From the NCBI RefSeq assembly GCF_006149005.1, contig NZ_VBSL01000008.1:186001-250000 (forward strand): DNA of 64,000 nucleotides, written 5' to 3'. This document shows, in pieces, positions 1-8,087 of this stretch; the first letter of the stretch is position 1, and each line of letters begins with the position of its first letter. The position numbers were made by a program, and so were the translations under genes. The notes beneath the pieces were generated by a model. The model saw nothing but the letters and a program-made list of their open reading frames with translations, did no database searches and was not told where the DNA came from. This DNA is from Larkinella sp. C7 (lineage in GTDB: Bacteria > Bacteroidota > Bacteroidia > Cytophagales > Spirosomataceae).

Positions 1-922
1 TGTTGTTCCGCAATGCGCCCAGGTGGAATTGTTGCGTCCAGCCTTTTTCCCAGTCCCATTCCGCAAACCGGTCGAGCATATACGACTTGAATTGCAAGCT
101 CTCGGTTTCAGTTAGCGGACTAGTCGACAGCAGTTTCTGGAAGACACTGCTCACTTCCGATTCGGTATACGGCTCGGCATAAATCAGTTCCAGACCGTGG
201 TCGGACAGGCGACAACCCGCCTGGGCAAAGTAGTCATGCCGTTGTTTCAGGCATTCCAGGAACGTGTCGAGCGAGCGAATTTCCTGGTTGCACACCGCTC
301 CCACGCGCGTTACATACGCCTGAAAAACCGCTACATCATCGATCGCCATCGCCTTGTCGGGCCGGAACGTGGGCAACACTTTTACCTCAAAACCGTCGGC
401 GGCAATCTTTTTATGATGCTCCAGCGAATCCGTCGGATCGTCGGTGGTGCAGACGGTTTTCACGTTGAAATGCCGCAGCAGCGTGCGGGTCGACATGCCG
501 GGGAGTTGTTCCGTACAGCGGTCGTACACCTCGCGGGCGGTGGCACCATTCAGCACCGTTTCGACACCGAACGGATTTTTCAGCTCCATGTGCGTCCAGT
601 GGTACAGCGGATTCCGCATCGTGTAGGGCACGGTTTCGGCCCATTTCTGAAACTTTTCGTAATCCGACGCATCGCCGGTGCAGTACTTTTCAGCTACCCC
701 GTTGGTGCGCATGGCCCGCCATTTGTAGTGGTCGCCATAAAGCCAGATTTGCGTCAGGTTTTCGAACGTTTTATCGGCAGCAATCTGATCGGGTGGCAGG
801 TGACAGTGATAGTCGATGATGGGCATCGCCTTGGCGTAGTCGTGGTAGAGTCGCCGGGCGGTATCGGTCTGGAGAAGAAAATCTTCGTCTAAAAAGGATT
901 TGATGGGTTGATCAACCAGCAT
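1..922 (-). CDS. uxaC: Glucuronate/galacturonate isomerase UxaC, C-terminus cut by window edge
   Basis: Uronate isomerase (EC 5.3.1.12) converts D-glucuronate to D-fructuronate and D-galacturonate to D-tagaturonate in the cytoplasm. The minus-strand frame opens with ATG at 922-920 and stays open to position 1, giving about 307 residues of a family that is usually near 470. The N-terminal metal-binding motif of this amidohydrolase family is plain: IIDYHCHLPP, with His39 and His41. The further stretches YGDHYKWRAMR and TDDPTDSLEHH also fit UxaC. It lies 32 bp downstream of the Uma2-family gene and on the same strand as uxuA, so it is probably the last visible gene of the minus-strand hexuronate arm. 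Function is well supported by motifs; the active-site residues in the missing C-terminus cannot be checked. Confidence 0.93.
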   Translation of the reverse strand, partial: MLVDQPIKSFLDEDFLLQTDTARRLYHDYAKAMPIIDYHCHLPPDQIAADKTFENLTQIWLYGDHYKWRAMRTNGVAEKYCTGDASDYEKFQKWAETVPYTMRNPLYHWTHMELKNPFGVETVLNGATAREVYDRCTEQLPGMSTRTLLRHFNVKTVCTTDDPTDSLEHHKKIAADGFEVKVLPTFRPDKAMAIDDVAVFQAYVTRVGAVCNQEIRSLDTFLECLKQRHDYFAQAGCRLSDHGLELIYAEPYTESEVSSVFQKLLSTSPLTETESLQFKSYMLDRFAEWDWEKGWTQQFHLGALRNN

Positions 923-954
923 GGTCGTACGGGGTTGCGTTCACCAAGCAAAGA

Positions 955-1596
955 CTAAGGCGTCGGCTTTTTACCCGTCAACAGGGCATCAAGTACAAAC
1001 GAACAGCCTGGCAACACGTCAATGGACTGGTCCCAGTTTTTCAAAATCCAGTCTTTACCCGGTTCCGCAATCCAGATTTTTTTTGATTCGGTAAAAATCC
1101 AGATGACCTTTTCGGTACCAAAATTCAGCAACTGCGTGGTTTTTTCCTGGTAATAATTAAAATCCGAATGAAAGCGGGTGAAGTCGGCTTTGGTGTCCAC
1201 TTCTATCGCAATTTTCGGCGGTATCCAGGCGTATTTGGTAAGATCCTGATCTGCTAATTGCGTCGTGGAAAAAATCGCCACGTCGCAGGCTCGCCAATCG
1301 TTCTTTTTAAATTGAATGCCCAATTCGTTGGTAACGACCGTAAACTCATCCTCACTCAATGCATTCATCAGCCGCGCAACCAGTTTGGCGACTAGAATCC
1401 CCTGCAATAAACTCGAACTCATTGCTTCTTCAACCGATTTAGTCCCGTTCAATACATCCTTGTATCCGGCATAATAAACCGGTTTGCCGTCCCACATCTC
1501 ATAGACGAGCGATTCGAGCAAACGAGCCCTGGCAATCCGAGCCTCCCGTTGCTCCAGACTGCTTTTTTTATTCTGTTTTTCCTGAACCAATGGCAT
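955..1596 (-). CDS. Uma2 family (DUF820) PD-(D/E)XK nuclease-like protein
   Basis: This 213-residue protein fits the Uma2/DUF820 family, a restriction-endonuclease-like fold common in cyanobacteria and Bacteroidota whose biological role is mostly unknown. Visible family features are a helical N-terminal half, the strand CDVAIF with Asp105, and the strand IAIEVDTK with Glu122 followed by Asp124 and Lys126, which together resemble a PD-(D/E)XK core. The N-terminus is rich in charged residues. It sits between uxuA and uxaC on the same strand, interrupting an otherwise purely hexuronate-catabolic run, and is separated from uxuA by a hairpin-rich gap. No connection to uronate metabolism is evident, so it may be a passenger gene. 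Nuclease activity is inferred from the fold only. Confidence 0.8.
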   Translation of the reverse strand: MPLVQEKQNKKSSLEQREARIARARLLESLVYEMWDGKPVYYAGYKDVLNGTKSVEEAMSSSLLQGILVAKLVARLMNALSEDEFTVVTNELGIQFKKNDWRACDVAIFSTTQLADQDLTKYAWIPPKIAIEVDTKADFTRFHSDFNYYQEKTTQLLNFGTEKVIWIFTESKKIWIAEPGKDWILKNWDQSIDVLPGCSFVLDALLTGKKPTP

Positions 1597-1600
1597 GTTT

Positions 1601-1686
1601 GGTTTACGGTTTTAATTTACGGTTTCTAGTTTACGGTAGACAATCATTACAGCCCCACCGTAAACTGAAAACCGTAAACCGTTAAC
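1601..1686. repeat. Intergenic inverted-tandem hairpin, TTTACGGT unit
   Basis: The unit TTTACGGT occurs three times on the left arm (about 1612-1637) and its complement ACCGTAAA twice or more on the right arm (1657-1680). The innermost perfect pair is GTTTACGGT at 1629-1637 with ACCGTAAAC at 1657-1665. It fills the gap between uxuA and the Uma2-family gene. A second element with the same unit lies at 39175-39236. Confidence 0.75.
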
Positions 1687-1715
1687 TTATTTTTCTCCCA
1701 CCAAGATACAAAAAA

Positions 1716-2921
1716 CTACAGACTTGACCGCTCGATTCCCAGCATCAGGCCGCGGAGTTCGGCGAGTCCGCGCAGTCGTCCGATGGCCGTGTAACCGGGA
1801 TTGGTCCGTTTTCCGGAATTCAGGTCATCGAGCATTTTGTGACCGTGATCGGGGCGGAACGGCATTCTGAAATTTTCCAGTCCTTCCTCTTCCCGCCGTC
1901 GCTGTTCGCCCAGCAACGCACTGACAACGGCAAACATATCCACGTCGCCGTCCAGGTGATTGGCTTCGAAGAAGTTACCCTCTTCATCGCGCTTCGTACT
2001 GCGCAGGTGAATAAAATGAATGCGGTTTCCCAGTCGATCCACCATACCTGCCAGATCGTTATCCGGCCGGACGCCGTAGGAACCGGTGCAGAAACACAGG
2101 CCGTTGGCCGACACATCCACCGCATCCAGCACCATTCGGGCGTCGGCTTCCGTACTCACCACGCGGGGCAGCCCCAGAATCGGATACGGGGGATCATCGG
2201 GATGGATCGACAGCCGAACACCCGCGTCCTGCGCAACGGGCGCAATTTCCCGCAAAAACGCATACAGGTTTTCACGTAACTCCTTATCTCCGATATGCTT
2301 ATACGCATTCAGAGTCTCCTGAAACTGCTCCACCGTGTAGCTCTCTTCCGAACCCGGCAAACCCGCCAGAATATTTAACTGCAAACGCCGGGCCGCAGCT
2401 TCGTCCAGGGCTTCAAAGCGGTTTCGGGCTTTCAGAAGCTGTTCGGGCGAATAGTGTTCTTCGGCACCGGGGCGCTTCAGAATGAACAATTCAAAAGCCG
2501 CAAATTCCGTGGCATCAAACCGCAAAGCCGTCGAACCGTCCGGCATCAGGTAGTCCAGATCGGTCCGGGTCCAGTCGAGCACCGGCATAAAATTGTAGCA
2601 AACCGTGTCGATGCCGCAGCGGCCCAGGTTGACAATCGACTCTTTGTAATTTTCAATGTACTGCTGAAAACCGTCGGAGCGGGTTTTGATGGCATCGTGA
2701 ACCGGAATGCTTTCAACCACCGACCACGTCAGGCGGTGTTCGCCGGGAGCACCGGCTTCAATGATGTATTTGCGGGTGGTAATTTCATCGACGGACCACA
2801 CCTGTCCGTTGGGAATATGGTGCAACGCCGTTACAATGCCCGTCGCTCCGGCTTGTTTGATGTCGGCGAGACTAACGGGATCGGCGGGGCCGAACCATCT
2901 CCAGGTTTGTTCTAATGCCAT
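1716..2921 (-). CDS. uxuA: Mannonate dehydratase UxuA
   Basis: Mannonate dehydratase (EC 4.2.1.8) dehydrates D-mannonate to 2-keto-3-deoxygluconate. From ATG 2921 the protein has 401 residues and begins [18 protein letters not shown], matching the conserved start of the family (QTWRW.GP.DPVSL); the frame is open 18 codons further, to 2975, but that extension has no family character. Other conserved blocks are TALHHIPNG, the metal-site region [21 protein letters not shown] and the C-terminal RPDHGHKML. It is transcribed divergently from exuT, with about 150 bp between starts that should hold promoters for both arms of the hexuronate cluster. Downstream come the Uma2-family gene and uxaC. Product assignment is firm; the start is inferred from family alignment. 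Confidence 0.95.
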   Translation of the reverse strand: MALEQTWRWFGPADPVSLADIKQAGATGIVTALHHIPNGQVWSVDEITTRKYIIEAGAPGEHRLTWSVVESIPVHDAIKTRSDGFQQYIENYKESIVNLGRCGIDTVCYNFMPVLDWTRTDLDYLMPDGSTALRFDATEFAAFELFILKRPGAEEHYSPEQLLKARNRFEALDEAAARRLQLNILAGLPGSEESYTVEQFQETLNAYKHIGDKELRENLYAFLREIAPVAQDAGVRLSIHPDDPPYPILGLPRVVSTEADARMVLDAVDVSANGLCFCTGSYGVRPDNDLAGMVDRLGNRIHFIHLRSTKRDEEGNFFEANHLDGDVDMFAVVSALLGEQRRREEEGLENFRMPFRPDHGHKMLDDLNSGKRTNPGYTAIGRLRGLAELRGLMLGIERSSL

Positions 2922-3070
2922 TTCTTTGCGCGTATTTTTGATTGAAAAAGCAGGCCGTCGAATGGCTCTACTCATTTCGCCTTCCGGCCTTTCGATCTAC
3001 TATTTTTTCGTGACATTTCGGTAAGTTTGGCAAAATTTTGTCTTTATCGCATCGCTAACCCCTTTTCATA

Positions 3071-4408
3071 ATGTCCGCCCCCTCCGGAAATTATCGCTGG
3101 CGAATCGTGCTGCTTCTGTTTTTTGCAACGACCATCAACTACATCGACCGGCAGGTGCTGTCGTTCACGATGATCGACGAAACGTTCCGGCGGGAAATGA
3201 TGGGCAAGGCAGCCGATGAAGCCCTGACGGAGAGTGATCTGGATCAGTTTAAAGTCCTCTACAGTTACGTCGACACGGTTTTCAAGGTGGCTTATGCGCT
3301 GGGTTTTCTCCTCATCGGCTGGCTCATCGACCGGGTGGGCACGAAGCGGGGGTTTTCCATTTCGATCATTCTCTGGAGCATTGCCGGTATTTTGAATGCG
3401 TTCATCGGATCGTTGCGGGGGCTGAACATCGTCCGGTTTATGCTGGGCGTTGGCGAAGCGGGCAACTTTCCATCGGCGATCAAATCGGTGGCCGAGTGGT
3501 TTCCCAAAAAGGAACGGTCGTTTGCCACGGGCCTTTTCAATGCCGGCACCAACGTTGGCATTATTGCCACGGCGGTTTTGATTCCGTGGCTGACGATTCA
3601 GTTTGGCTGGCGGTTTTCGTTTGTGGCTACCGGTCTGCTGGGTTTTCTGGTGCTGATTGCCTGGCTCCGAATCTACCACCGTCCGGAAGAACACCCGCGG
3701 GTGAGCAAGGCCGAACTGGCTTATATTCAGCAGGATTACGAAGAAGATCTTCCGGAAGAAAAGCTGTCGTGGTGGCGTCTGCTGGGTTTTCGGCAAACGT
3801 GGGCGTTCATTGTCGGCAAGTTCATGTGTGACCCCATCTGGTGGTTTTACCTGAGCTGGCTCCCCGATTTTTTCAACAGCAGCGAATCACTCGACCAGCG
3901 GCTCGATTTAAAAAATGTCGGCCTGCCTTTTCTGGTCATTTACATCGTTTCCGATGGCGGCAGCGTGCTGTTCGGGTGGTTGTCGTCCAAGTTCATTCAC
4001 ATGGGCTGGTCGGCCAACCGGGCCCGCAAAACCACCATGCTCATCTGTGCGATTTGCGTGGTTCCAATTTTTTTTGCGGCTCAGACCAGTAGTATTTACG
4101 TAGCAATTGCCTTGATTTCATTAGCGACGGCCGCCCACCAGGGCTGGTCGGCCAATATTTACACGTTTGCGTCGGACCTGTTCCCGAAAAATGCCGTGGC
4201 TTCAGTCACCGGTATCGGCGGGATGTTCGGAGCGATGGGCGGTATTTTGCTGGCGGCTGTAGCGGGCAATATCCGCGTCAGTCTGGGGTATTTACCGTTG
4301 TTTATCATTGCCAGTTCAACCTATCTGATTGCGCTGGTGATCATCCACTTCCTGTCGCCGACCCTGGAGCCGGTGACGAAAAAGGAACTGGAAAGTATCG
4401 GTGTTTAG
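3071..4408 (+). CDS. exuT: Hexuronate transporter, MFS anion:cation symporter family (ExuT-like)
   Basis: A 445-residue major facilitator with about twelve hydrophobic segments. It matches the anion:cation symporter (ACS) family, to which the hexuronate permease ExuT belongs: INYIDRQVLSF in the first membrane segment, the loop GWLIDRVGTKRG after the second, LGVGEAGNFP in the fourth and AEWFPKKER after it. A central cytoplasmic loop carries WWRLLGFRQTWAF. It heads the plus-strand arm with kdgK, eda and uxaB and diverges from uxuA, which points to glucuronate and galacturonate as cargo. A close paralogue at 42123-43487 sits in the sialic-acid locus, so substrate assignment here rests on context rather than on residues. 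Confidence 0.88.
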   Translation: MSAPSGNYRWRIVLLLFFATTINYIDRQVLSFTMIDETFRREMMGKAADEALTESDLDQFKVLYSYVDTVFKVAYALGFLLIGWLIDRVGTKRGFSISIILWSIAGILNAFIGSLRGLNIVRFMLGVGEAGNFPSAIKSVAEWFPKKERSFATGLFNAGTNVGIIATAVLIPWLTIQFGWRFSFVATGLLGFLVLIAWLRIYHRPEEHPRVSKAELAYIQQDYEEDLPEEKLSWWRLLGFRQTWAFIVGKFMCDPIWWFYLSWLPDFFNSSESLDQRLDLKNVGLPFLVIYIVSDGGSVLFGWLSSKFIHMGWSANRARKTTMLICAICVVPIFFAAQTSSIYVAIALISLATAAHQGWSANIYTFASDLFPKNAVASVTGIGGMFGAMGGILLAAVAGNIRVSLGYLPLFIIASSTYLIALVIIHFLSPTLEPVTKKELESIGV

Positions 4409-4440
4409 AATTACAGGGTGATTTAAAATTGACAGATGGC

Positions 4441-4595
4441 AGAAAATGGTTTGATGGCTGGTAAAGGTTAAAAATGGTTATCAATCACCCGATTTCAATC
4501 ATTTAACCATCCCACGACCATTCAACCATTTTCAGCCATTTATCCATTAAAACCATTCAATCCATTTTAACCATCAAAAACCATATCAACCATTC
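4441..4595. repeat. Intergenic inverted-tandem hairpin, AACCATT unit
   Basis: The exuT-kdgK gap is filled with degenerate copies of AACCATT: ATGGTT-type units on the left (4445-4480) and many AACCATT/AGCCATT/TCCATT units on the right (4503-4595). It has the same architecture as the hairpins at 1601, 5609, 6346, 39175 and 55376 but a different unit. It runs up to the kdgK start and so could shape kdgK translation or mRNA processing; that is inference. Confidence 0.65.
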
Positions 4596-4600
4596 AGTAC

Positions 4601-5596
4601 TTGAAAAAAATTGTCACTTTCGGTGAAGTCATGATGCGTCTGGCGCCACCGGGTTTTGCAAAATTTACGCAGGCGCATTCGTTGAATGTGGTCTATGGCG
4701 GAACAGAAGCCAATGTGGCGGTTTCGCTGGCTTGTTTTGGTTGCCAGACAGCCCACGTCACGCGGTTTCCCGACCATGCGCTGGGGCGAGCTGCGGCCGC
4801 CACCTTGCGGTACCACGGCGTCGATACATCGAGCATCAGCTTTGGCGACGGACGACTGGGGCTCTATTTCCTGGAAACCGGGGCCGTGAGCCGCGCCAGC
4901 CAGATCATTTACGACCGTTACGACTCGGCTTTTTCGCTAATTCGACCCGGTGATTTTGACTGGGAAACAATTCTGGCCGGTGCCGACTGGTTCCATTGGT
5001 CGGGCATTACGCCCGCCCTATCGCAACAGGCCGCCGATTGTTTGCAGGAAGCCATCGAGACGGCCAACCGGCTGGGTGTGATGGTTTCGGGTGATATTTA
5101 TTTCCGGAGTAATCTGTGGAAATACGGCAAAAAACCGCAGGACATTTTGCCCGCGCTGACCGCCGGTTGCGATCTGGTGCTGGGCAATCAGGAAAACTTT
5201 GAAGAACTCTACGGCGTGAAAGCCGATTCCTTCGAAGATGCCTGCCGGAAAATGCAAATCCAGTTTCCGCGGATTCAGTATTTTACCGACACCGAACGGC
5301 AATCGCTGAGCGCGTCGCACAACCGGCTGATGGCCAAGTTTTTCGACGGCTCCAAGACCTATTCGTCTGACGTCTATGACATTACGCACATCGTCGACCG
5401 AATCGGGGGCGGTGATGCGTATCTGGCTGGATTGATTTATGGTTTGTTAACCAAAAACGATCCGCAATACGCCGTTGAATTTGGCGCGGCTGCTTCGGCC
5501 CTGAAACACACCGTCGAAGGCGACGCCAACCTCGTTTCGGTTCAGGAAGTGGAAGCCATGGTCGGTGGCGACAAGTCCGGACGACTGAGAAGATGA
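4601..5596 (+). CDS. kdgK: 2-keto-3-deoxygluconate kinase, PfkB family
   Basis: KDG kinase (EC 2.7.1.45) phosphorylates 2-keto-3-deoxygluconate to KDPG, the step after UxuA. The 331-residue protein is a complete PfkB-family kinase: N-terminal VTFGEVMMRLAPPG, the sugar-binding loop YGGTEANVA, and the C-terminal nucleotide/anion-hole signature DRIGGGDAYLAG with the catalytic Asp in GGGDAY. The most upstream in-frame start that gives the canonical N-terminus is TTG at 4601; no ATG lies nearby, so a TTG start is likely. It follows exuT after a 190-bp repeat-filled gap and precedes eda, the next enzyme of the pathway. Confidence is high because of sequence plus pathway context. Confidence 0.93.
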   Translation: MKKIVTFGEVMMRLAPPGFAKFTQAHSLNVVYGGTEANVAVSLACFGCQTAHVTRFPDHALGRAAAATLRYHGVDTSSISFGDGRLGLYFLETGAVSRASQIIYDRYDSAFSLIRPGDFDWETILAGADWFHWSGITPALSQQAADCLQEAIETANRLGVMVSGDIYFRSNLWKYGKKPQDILPALTAGCDLVLGNQENFEELYGVKADSFEDACRKMQIQFPRIQYFTDTERQSLSASHNRLMAKFFDGSKTYSSDVYDITHIVDRIGGGDAYLAGLIYGLLTKNDPQYAVEFGAAASALKHTVEGDANLVSVQEVEAMVGGDKSGRLRR

Positions 5597-5608
5597 TTGT
5601 GAATTAAG

Positions 5609-5671
5609 AGTTAAAAGTTAAGAGTTAAGAGTTAGCTGACGCATGTAACTTTTAACTCTTAACTTTTAACT
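5609..5671. repeat. Intergenic hairpin, TTAAGAGT unit, between kdgK and eda
   Basis: A 20-bp perfect inverted repeat, AGTTAAAAGTTAAGAGTTAA at 5609-5628 with its complement at 5652-5671. Each arm is built from tandem AAGAGTTA-type units. The loop contains GCTGACGCAT; the reverse complement of this decamer is in the loop of the hairpin after eda. Confidence 0.85.
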
Positions 5672-5687
5672 CATAACTAAAAATACC

Positions 5688-6362
5688 GTGGCTCGTTTTT
5701 CAAGATTAGAAGTTTATCAGACCATTCGGCAGGTGCCGGTGGTACCGGTTTTTTACCACGCCGACGCCGACGTTTGTCGCGAAGTGCTGGGGGCCTGCTA
5801 CCGGGCCGGCATCCGGGCGTTCGAATTTACGAACCGGGGTGATTTTGCGCACGAACTGTTTGCAGAACTCGCTAAAATAGCCGCCCGCGACTTCCCGGAG
5901 CTGGTGCTGGGGGCCGGAACGCTGGTGGAATCCGGAACGGCAGCCCTCTACATCCAGTCGGGAGCCAATTTCATCGTGGGGCCGTCGTTTCACGAATCCA
6001 TCGCCCGAACCTGTAACCGCCGGAAAGTGGCCTACATGCCGGGCTGTGCAACGCTCACCGAGATTTCAACCGCCGAAGAATTTGGGGTGGAAGTGGTCAA
6101 GGTCTTTCCGGGCGACACATTGGGACCCGGTTTTGTCAAGGCCGTGAAAGGCCCGATGCCCTGGACGAGCGTCATGGTGACGGGTGGTGTCGAGCCCACC
6201 CGCGAAAGCCTGAGCACCTGGTTCAAGGCGGGCGTAACCGCCGTGGGCATTGGCTCCCAGTTGTTCCCCAAAGAGGTGCTGGCCAACCGCCAATACGATC
6301 AAATCGAAACAAAAGCCAAAGAAGTGCTCGCCATTCTGGCGGAGCTAAGAGTTAAGAGTTAA
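5688..6362 (+). CDS. eda: KDPG/KHG aldolase Eda
   Basis: 2-keto-3-deoxy-6-phosphogluconate aldolase (EC 4.1.2.14) cleaves KDPG to pyruvate and glyceraldehyde-3-phosphate, ending the hexuronate route. The 224-residue class I aldolase shows the expected landmarks: VPVVPVFYHAD, Glu46 in FEFTNRG, GAGTL, the Schiff-base Lys138 in VVKVFPG, and GGVEPT near the phosphate site. The start is GTG at 5688; no ATG fits. The gene ends inside the downstream hairpin element: the last residues (LRVKS) and the stop codon are read from the repeat units, so the repeat has supplied a new C-terminus. It stands between kdgK and uxaB on the plus strand. Confidence 0.95.
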   Translation: MARFSRLEVYQTIRQVPVVPVFYHADADVCREVLGACYRAGIRAFEFTNRGDFAHELFAELAKIAARDFPELVLGAGTLVESGTAALYIQSGANFIVGPSFHESIARTCNRRKVAYMPGCATLTEISTAEEFGVEVVKVFPGDTLGPGFVKAVKGPMPWTSVMVTGGVEPTRESLSTWFKAGVTAVGIGSQLFPKEVLANRQYDQIETKAKEVLAILAELRVKS

Positions 6363-6451
6363 GAGTGATGAATTAAGAGTTCTATGCGTCAGCCAACCGC
6401 ACGGGCGGCCCCGTCTTAATTCATCACTCTTAACTCCTAACTCTTAACTTA
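6346..6451. repeat. Intergenic hairpin, TTAAGAGT unit, downstream of eda
   Basis: Left arm at 6346-6381 (tandem AAGAGTTA units plus GTGATGAATTAAGAGTT) pairs with AACTCTTAATTCATCACTCTTAACT on the right, except that the right arm is split after AAC (6395-6397) by a 16-bp G/C block at 6398-6413. With the block removed the arms pair over roughly 25 bp. The loop holds ATGCGTCAGC, the complement of the loop motif in the hairpin upstream of eda. The left arm overlaps the end of eda. Confidence 0.85.
6398..6413 (+). repeat. 16-bp G/C insertion CGCACGGGCGGCCCCG (copy 1)
   Basis: Exactly this 16-mer recurs at 27462-27477 and 27645-27660. Here it interrupts the right arm of an AT-rich hairpin between AAC and TCTTAATTC. 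Deleting it restores perfect complementarity to the left arm, which shows a clean insertion with no visible target-site duplication. Confidence 0.85.
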
Positions 6452-6542
6452 GAATTGCGCTCTATTCATTTAGGATTTACTTTTACACAATACTGGTAAC
6501 ATTTGACGCCCGTCCAGGCAACCAATCAACGTATCCATCATC

Positions 6543-8087
6543 ATGACACCACTGAATCGTTCAAATCATCCGGCCACCATTCACCCTGAGCGCGTACTCC
6601 AATTTGGCACGGGCGTTTTGTTGCGCGGATTACCCGACTACCTGATCCACAAAGCCAACCAGCAGGGTATTTTCAACGGCAGCATCGTTGTGGTGAAATC
6701 CACCGGTGGTGCAACGGATGAATTTGCCGAACAGGACGGTTTGTATACGGTGGTGTCGAGGGGGATTCAGAAAGGGCAGACGGTGGATAAACACACGGTG
6801 GTGTCGGCCATCAGCCGCGTCATTTCGGCGAAGGAAGACTGGAAAGCCGTGCTCGACATCGCCAAAAAACCGTCGTTACAGGTTATCATTTCCAACACGA
6901 CCGAAGTCGGCATCCAGTATGTAGCCGAAAGCATTTTCCAGAATCCTCCGCAGTCGTACCCGGCCAAACTGACGGCTTTTTTATACGAACGATTCAAGAA
7001 TTTTGGCGGTGGCCGCAGCAAAGGACTGGTGGTCATTCCCACCGAACTGATTACCGACAATGGGCTGAAACTGCGCGACATCGTCGAAAAAGTAGCCAAA
7101 CACAACGAACTCGGCAAGCTGTTTATGAAGTGGCTGAAATACCACGTTCGCTTCTGTAACTCGCTGGTCGACCGGATCGTACCGGGAAAACCCGATGCCG
7201 AAACCCTGCTCCGGAAACAGGAAGAACTGGGGTATGAAGATAAGTTGCTGATCATGGCCGAACCCTACCGGCTGTGGGCCATCGAAGGCGACGACCGTGT
7301 CAAAAACGTGCTGACCTTTGCGAAAGCCGACCCGAGTGTCGTGATCGACGAAGACATCAACTTTTACCGTGAACGCAAACTCCGCGTTCTGAACGGCGGT
7401 CACACCATCAGCGTGCCGCTGGCGTATCTGCTCGGACTGGAAACCGTCAACGAAATGATGCTGCACCCGCTGATGGGTCGTTTCGTGGAGGAGGTGATTA
7501 CGCAGGAGATTGTGCCGACCCTACCCGAGTGGATGATTCCGGAAGAAAATCCGGATGCCGTGCGCGAATTTGCCGCCGACGTGCTCGACCGGTTCCGCAA
7601 CCCGTATATCGAACACCTCCTGCTCAGCATTACGATGCAGGAAACCTCCAAAATGCGCGCCCGGAATCTGCCGACCATTCAGCGGTTTGTGGAACAGCAG
7701 CAACAGGTTCCGCAACGAATGGTGCTCGGTTTTGCGGCTTACCTGCGGTTTATGAAAGCCGTTCGGTTCGAAAAAGGGGCTTACCTGGGCGAAGCGGCTA
7801 CGCCCTCCGGTGGCATCATCACCTACCCCATCCGCGACGATTACGCCGAATATTTCTTCAACATGTGGCAGAAAGTCGATGTACACGATGCGGCTTCGGT
7901 ACGCAATTTCGTTCACGCCATCTGCGACGATTCGGCCCTGTGGGAAATGGATCTGCGGCCCCTCAGCGGTTTTGCCGACGCCGTTGCCGAACAGCTCAAT
8001 AACCTGCTCACGCTGGGTGTTGAAGCGACCATTGAACGCCAGGTGGCAACCGCCGAGTCTACGACCAGCGGCTCAGGAATTGATTAA
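6543..8087 (+). CDS. uxaB: Tagaturonate reductase (altronate oxidoreductase) UxaB
   Basis: A 514-residue NAD-dependent polyol/hexuronate reductase of the mannitol dehydrogenase family. It most resembles UxaB (EC 1.1.1.58), which reduces D-tagaturonate to D-altronate. Visible blocks are the nucleotide-binding N-terminus VLQFGTGVLLRGLPDYL, the VVVKST strand, ISNTTEVG, and the catalytic stretch KLRVLNGGHT around residue 280 with the family Lys and His. It closes the plus-strand hexuronate arm after eda. The last 29 bp overlap the convergent end of the LytTR regulator gene, so the final dozen residues (rich in Ser, Thr and Gly) are probably not functionally constrained. Fructuronate reductase activity (UxuB) from the same protein is possible but cannot be judged. 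Confidence 0.9.
   Translation: MTPLNRSNHPATIHPERVLQFGTGVLLRGLPDYLIHKANQQGIFNGSIVVVKSTGGATDEFAEQDGLYTVVSRGIQKGQTVDKHTVVSAISRVISAKEDWKAVLDIAKKPSLQVIISNTTEVGIQYVAESIFQNPPQSYPAKLTAFLYERFKNFGGGRSKGLVVIPTELITDNGLKLRDIVEKVAKHNELGKLFMKWLKYHVRFCNSLVDRIVPGKPDAETLLRKQEELGYEDKLLIMAEPYRLWAIEGDDRVKNVLTFAKADPSVVIDEDINFYRERKLRVLNGGHTISVPLAYLLGLETVNEMMLHPLMGRFVEEVITQEIVPTLPEWMIPEENPDAVREFAADVLDRFRNPYIEHLLLSITMQETSKMRARNLPTIQRFVEQQQQVPQRMVLGFAAYLRFMKAVRFEKGAYLGEAATPSGGIITYPIRDDYAEYFFNMWQKVDVHDAASVRNFVHAICDDSALWEMDLRPLSGFADAVAEQLNNLLTLGVEATIERQVATAESTTSGSGID

Noticed and set aside
197-892. 231-codon open frame on the plus strand opposite uxaC
   Set aside because: It is antisense to a clearly recognised gene and has no domain character; codon structure of uxaC explains the open frame.
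2922-2975. Longer start for uxuA at 2975
   Set aside because: The extra 18 residues have no family match; the conserved QTWRW start follows ATG 2921.
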